A DNA stretch of 8,975 nucleotides from the NCBI GenBank assembly GCA_947628025.1, contig CANQYH010000117.1, positions 1 through 8,975 of the forward strand. Reading direction: 5' to 3'. The notes below the pieces were generated by a model. The model saw only the letters and a program-made list of their open reading frames with translations. It was not told where the DNA came from and did no database searches. Both the position numbers and the translations under genes were made by a program. Numbering within the stretch: position 1 is the first letter of the stretch; each line of letters starts with the position of its first letter. Shown one piece after another: positions 7,775 through 8,975 of this stretch. This DNA comes from an uncultured Lachnospiraceae bacterium. GTDB lineage: Bacteria; Bacillota; Clostridia; Lachnospirales; Lachnospiraceae.

Positions 7775-7784
7775 CCTCCCCCCT
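7775..7784 (-). promoter_or_regulatory. Purine-rich ribosome binding site that fixes the fibre start
   Basis: The tract AGGGGGGAGG ends 2 nt before the ATG at 7772. The nearest GGAGG is closer than usual, but the upstream AGGGG part gives normal spacing. No comparable tract precedes the other in-frame ATGs at 7793 and 7871. Confidence 0.6.
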
Positions 7785-7837
7785 TTCCTCCATTCTACAC
7801 ATTCTTTGGCCGCGTTTCCCCCACCCCGCACGCAACC

Positions 7838-7860
7838 AAAAAAAGGGCCGCCTCCGGCCC
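7838..7860 (-). terminator. Strong intrinsic terminator between cassette and fibre gene
   Basis: On the minus strand, GGGCCG-GAGG-CGGCCC forms a perfect 6-bp GC stem with a 4-nt loop, followed directly by seven T. It works only in the minus direction, since no T-run follows on the plus strand. It would stop transcription coming from the AT-rich genes before the fibre gene. No convincing promoter lies between it and 7772: there is a TAGAAT at 7792-7797 but no matching -35. The structural genes therefore need read-through, antitermination or an unseen promoter. Confidence 0.85.
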
Positions 7861-7873
7861 GCAGACGGCAAAA

Positions 7874-7897
7874 GCGGTAGTCAAAAATGATTGCCGC
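7874..7897. other. Inverted repeat between the two terminators
   Basis: GCGGTAGTCA, a loop of four A, then TGATTGCCGC. Read as plus-strand RNA, all ten pairs form (two are G-U). Read as minus-strand RNA, two pairs become C-A mismatches and the stem is followed by TTTT. It may be a decayed minus-strand terminator or a plus-strand RNA hairpin; the orientation of function is unclear. Confidence 0.45.
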
Positions 7898-7936
7898 TCT
7901 GACCTGTTTCCTATTAAATTTCGCTTGAACCACATC

Positions 7937-7965
7937 AAAAAAGGCACCAGTTATTGCATGGCACC
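7937..7965 (-). terminator. Intrinsic terminator overlapping the protease stop codon
   Basis: Two copies of GGTGCC flank an 11-nt loop containing the TAA stop of the protease gene. GGTGCC pairs with itself through four GC and two G-T pairs, and an inner A-T pair extends the stem. Six T follow at once. It is weaker than the terminator at 7838-7860, and together they act as a tandem pair. Confidence 0.6.
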
Positions 7966-8397
7966 CTCATTTTGAAATTCAATATGTTCCTGTGATGGTA
8001 TTCTAAAAGAAAACTGCGTTTTCCCACCGTAATTCGATATAGCAAAATCACCCTGCGATATTATATCCATTCCAATGAGAACATCAATACCCTGTGCCCC
8101 GATTTCTGAATCCATAACAACCAAGTTCCGAAATATGACTTCATTATTCAATACCAAATTTATAAAAAATGTATTTAGAATGCCGGTGCCAGAAGGCGTT
8201 CGTACTCGTGTCATTCCCAATGGTTGCAGGTGCAATTTAGTTGCAACTTCTTTTGAAATACAAGTCCCAGTAGCGCCAGTGTCCCATTGTGCCTTGACAG
8301 GCAATGCGATCCCATTAATATCAATAACAGCATTATTAATAATCTTGCGACAAATTTGAGGATACTTCTCCGTAAATACAGACAACAATTTTTTCAT
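7951..8397 (-). CDS. Retropepsin-like aspartic protease (148 aa)
   Basis: I start at the ATG at 8397 (MKKLLSVFTEKYP) because GGAGG (8406-8410) lies 8 nt upstream. The in-frame ATG at 8433 has no such site and would overlap the preceding gene. The catalytic motif is W38-D39-T40-G41-A42-T43, followed by CISKEVATKLHL, and the hydrophobic-Gly motif DVLIGMDII is at 105-113. The strand-turn-strand pattern between them (VRTPSGTG, INLVLNNEVIFRNLVV) matches the single-domain retropepsin fold (gag-type bacterial aspartyl proteases). Such enzymes act as homodimers, each chain giving one Asp. There is no signal peptide or membrane segment, so it is probably cytoplasmic. It is AT-rich, unlike the virion genes, and lies 14 bp behind the DUF5678-like gene with a terminator on its stop codon. 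The substrate is unknown. The family call is sure; any role in phage biology is open. Confidence 0.88.
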   Translation of the reverse strand: MKKLLSVFTEKYPQICRKIINNAVIDINGIALPVKAQWDTGATGTCISKEVATKLHLQPLGMTRVRTPSGTGILNTFFINLVLNNEVIFRNLVVMDSEIGAQGIDVLIGMDIISQGDFAISNYGGKTQFSFRIPSQEHIEFQNEGAMQ

Positions 8398-8405
8398 TAG
8401 TGATG

Positions 8406-8410
8406 CCTCC
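8406..8410 (-). promoter_or_regulatory. Ribosome binding site that fixes the protease start
   Basis: GGAGG in the 14-bp gap between the two cassette genes, 8 nt before the ATG at 8397. It excludes the 12-residue longer form from 8433. Confidence 0.8.
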
Positions 8411-8411
8411 G

Positions 8412-8672
8412 CTAAATTTCTATCAATTGCCATGAAGACAAATAATTAGTATAACCGGATTCATCGCCATTGCATTCCTGAACAATGAATGTACCGAGCG
8501 GATACGTTTGAACAGTGGCATCTATGGCACTTGCCACATCTTCATAAACACCCAATATTTTTTGATTCCTGATTACTATAAATTTATGCCCGTATTTTTG
8601 GAACAACTCGTTATAATGGTTTAAAAAGAACTGAAAATCCGTAGCCCTCTCTGTGTCAGTATAAGTAAACAT
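8412..8672 (-). CDS. DUF5678-like small protein (86 aa), partner of the protease
   Basis: AAAGGAGGG lies 5 nt before the ATG at 8672. Residues 8-28 form a helix (TDFQFFLNHYNELFQKYG). The core is FIVIRNQKILGVYEDVASAI (31-50), then YPLGTFIVQEC (56-66) and a short C-terminal strand. The order 'keeps/holds, I-x-N-x-K-I-L-G-x-Y-x-x-x-x-x-A, then LGTFIVQEC' is the pattern I know from DUF5678-type proteins, which I recall as neighbours of retropepsin-like genes in bacterial genomes. The fold is small alpha/beta; no catalytic residues are evident and the function of the family is unknown. Given its place as first gene of a two-gene operon, it could be a substrate, regulator or inhibitor of the protease, but nothing in the sequence decides between these. 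Confidence 0.82.
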   Translation of the reverse strand: MFTYTDTERATDFQFFLNHYNELFQKYGHKFIVIRNQKILGVYEDVASAIDATVQTYPLGTFIVQECNGDESGYTNYLSSWQLIEI

Positions 8673-8714
8673 AGACGCCCTCCTTTCTACTAATTAATAG
8701 TAATATATTCGTAT

Positions 8715-8793
8715 AAAAAAAATAAGATGACTAAGAAGCGACTATCCTCAGCTTTCTAAACCGAACAGTTACTTCTTTGAAATCATCTAATTT
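8715..8793 (-). promoter_or_regulatory. Structured leader with possible attenuator before the cassette
   Basis: On the minus strand AAATTAGATGA (8783-8793) can pair with TCATCTTATTT (8720-8730): ten pairs and one T-T mismatch. Its 3' side merges into an 8-T tract (8715-8722), leaving five free T. Directly inside, CTGAGGA (8745-8751) pairs with TTCTTAG (8731-8737) around a 7-nt loop, with two G-T pairs, and stacks on the outer stem. This resembles a terminator/attenuator in the untranslated leader. It is AU-rich and only moderately stable; I match it to no known riboswitch class. Confidence 0.4.
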
Positions 8794-8802
8794 AAATTTC
8801 AA
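8731..8802 (-). other. Possible leader mini-ORF (23 codons, TTG start)
   Basis: From a TTG at 8802 the frame reads 23 codons, including LDDFKEVTVRFRKLRIVAS, to a TAG at 8731. That stop lies in the inner hairpin arm. The peptide is basic and has plausible codons. There is no ribosome binding site, and the TTG would sit only about 6 nt after the predicted transcript start, so translation would be nearly leaderless. It may be chance or a remnant of an older gene. Confidence 0.2.
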
Positions 8803-8814
8803 TCTACTGTATAT

Positions 8815-8843
8815 AGTGTAGCATACCAAAAAAGCGTCGTCAA
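8815..8843 (-). promoter_or_regulatory. Sigma-A-type promoter for the DUF5678/protease cassette
   Basis: On the minus strand TTGACG (8838-8843), a 17-nt spacer, then TACACT (8815-8820) with an extended TGC just before it. This is 5/6 and 4/6 of consensus at ideal spacing. The predicted transcript start is near 8808, giving an untranslated leader of about 136 nt before the ATG at 8672. Confidence 0.75.
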
Positions 8844-8859
8844 TATTTAATTACCTTTT

Positions 8860-8915
8860 ATAATCAACCATAATCAAAATTACTATCTGATTTTGAATCT
8901 AAAAATATTGATTAT
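8860..8915. repeat. Three TTGATTAT motifs upstream of the cassette promoter
   Basis: ATAATCAA occurs at 8860-8867 and again at 8870-8877, one helical turn (10 bp) apart. The opposite orientation, TTGATTAT, is at 8908-8915. The second and third form an inverted repeat of 11/12 (8870-8881 and 8904-8915). They lie just upstream of the -35 and could be operator, upstream-element or integrase arm-type sites. The rest of 8916-8975 shows no gene that I can support. Confidence 0.4.
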
Positions 8916-8975
8916 CTCAAAAAGCCTTGATTTTACGGGCAGTTTCGCAGGGTAACAAGCCGGATTTACTACTCA

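Noticed and set aside
7773..7871. 33-residue N-terminal extension of the fibre protein
   Set aside because: The extension is Arg/Gly-rich, crosses the terminator, and lacks a ribosome binding site, whereas a strong one precedes the ATG at 7772.
7951..8397. Remnant of a retroelement, because of the retropepsin motif
   Set aside because: There is no reverse transcriptase, integrase or gag-like frame nearby, and single-domain aspartic proteases of this kind are common in bacteria as independent genes.
7951..8397. Phage head-maturation protease
   Set aside because: Known head-maturation proteases of tailed phages are mainly serine-type and sit beside capsid genes. This one is aspartic, AT-rich, and walled off by terminators.
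8916..8975. Prophage attachment site at the right edge (TTGATTTTACGGGC region)
   Set aside because: It recalls sequences near tyrosine-integrase att sites, but no second copy, integrase or tRNA is visible in the window, so it cannot be supported.

Overview
The window looks like part of a prophage (or phage) of an anaerobic Bacillota host, most likely a Clostridia/Lachnospiraceae-type gut bacterium. The reasons are strong GGAGG-type ribosome binding sites before every gene, a consensus-like TTGACG/TACACT promoter, and virion proteins whose conserved phrases I recognise from prophages of such bacteria. No database was searched, so these are family-level recognitions from memory. All convincing genes are on the minus strand and read from right to left.

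Right part (about 7937-8975), clearly AT-rich. A promoter at 8815-8843 drives an approximately 136-nt leader that can fold into a nested stem ending in a U-tract and contains a possible 23-codon mini-ORF. Two genes follow: an 86-residue DUF5678-like protein (8412-8672) and a 148-residue retropepsin-like aspartic protease (7951-8397). Two intrinsic terminators close the unit, one overlapping the protease stop codon and one at 7838-7860. This is a self-contained cassette with the layout of a phage 'moron' or accessory insertion. Its base composition differs sharply from that of the genes to its left.

Left part (1-7772), GC-rich and tightly packed (gaps of 11-50 bp), is one block of short-tailed-phage-type virion genes. 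In order of transcription they are: a trimeric-fibre-like protein with twelve 21-residue heptad repeats (6081-7772); a small charged protein (5767-6030); a neck/head-tail connector-like protein (5369-5740); a beta-propeller-like tail hub/nozzle protein related in type to phage 'stabilisation' proteins (3792-5357); a 613-residue virion protein with seven 18-residue Q/W-rich repeats and an internal 126-bp duplication (1930-3771); and the first 630 residues of a very large protein that runs off the left edge (1-1890). The inferred common task is building the neck and tail and carrying internal or ejected proteins. Capsid, portal, terminase, integrase and lysis genes are not in the window.

The points most worth following up are the terminator-bounded protease/DUF5678 cassette, its structured leader, and three proteins that carry expanding in-frame DNA repeats. 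No RNA genes, CRISPR array, insertion sequence or retroelement was seen.
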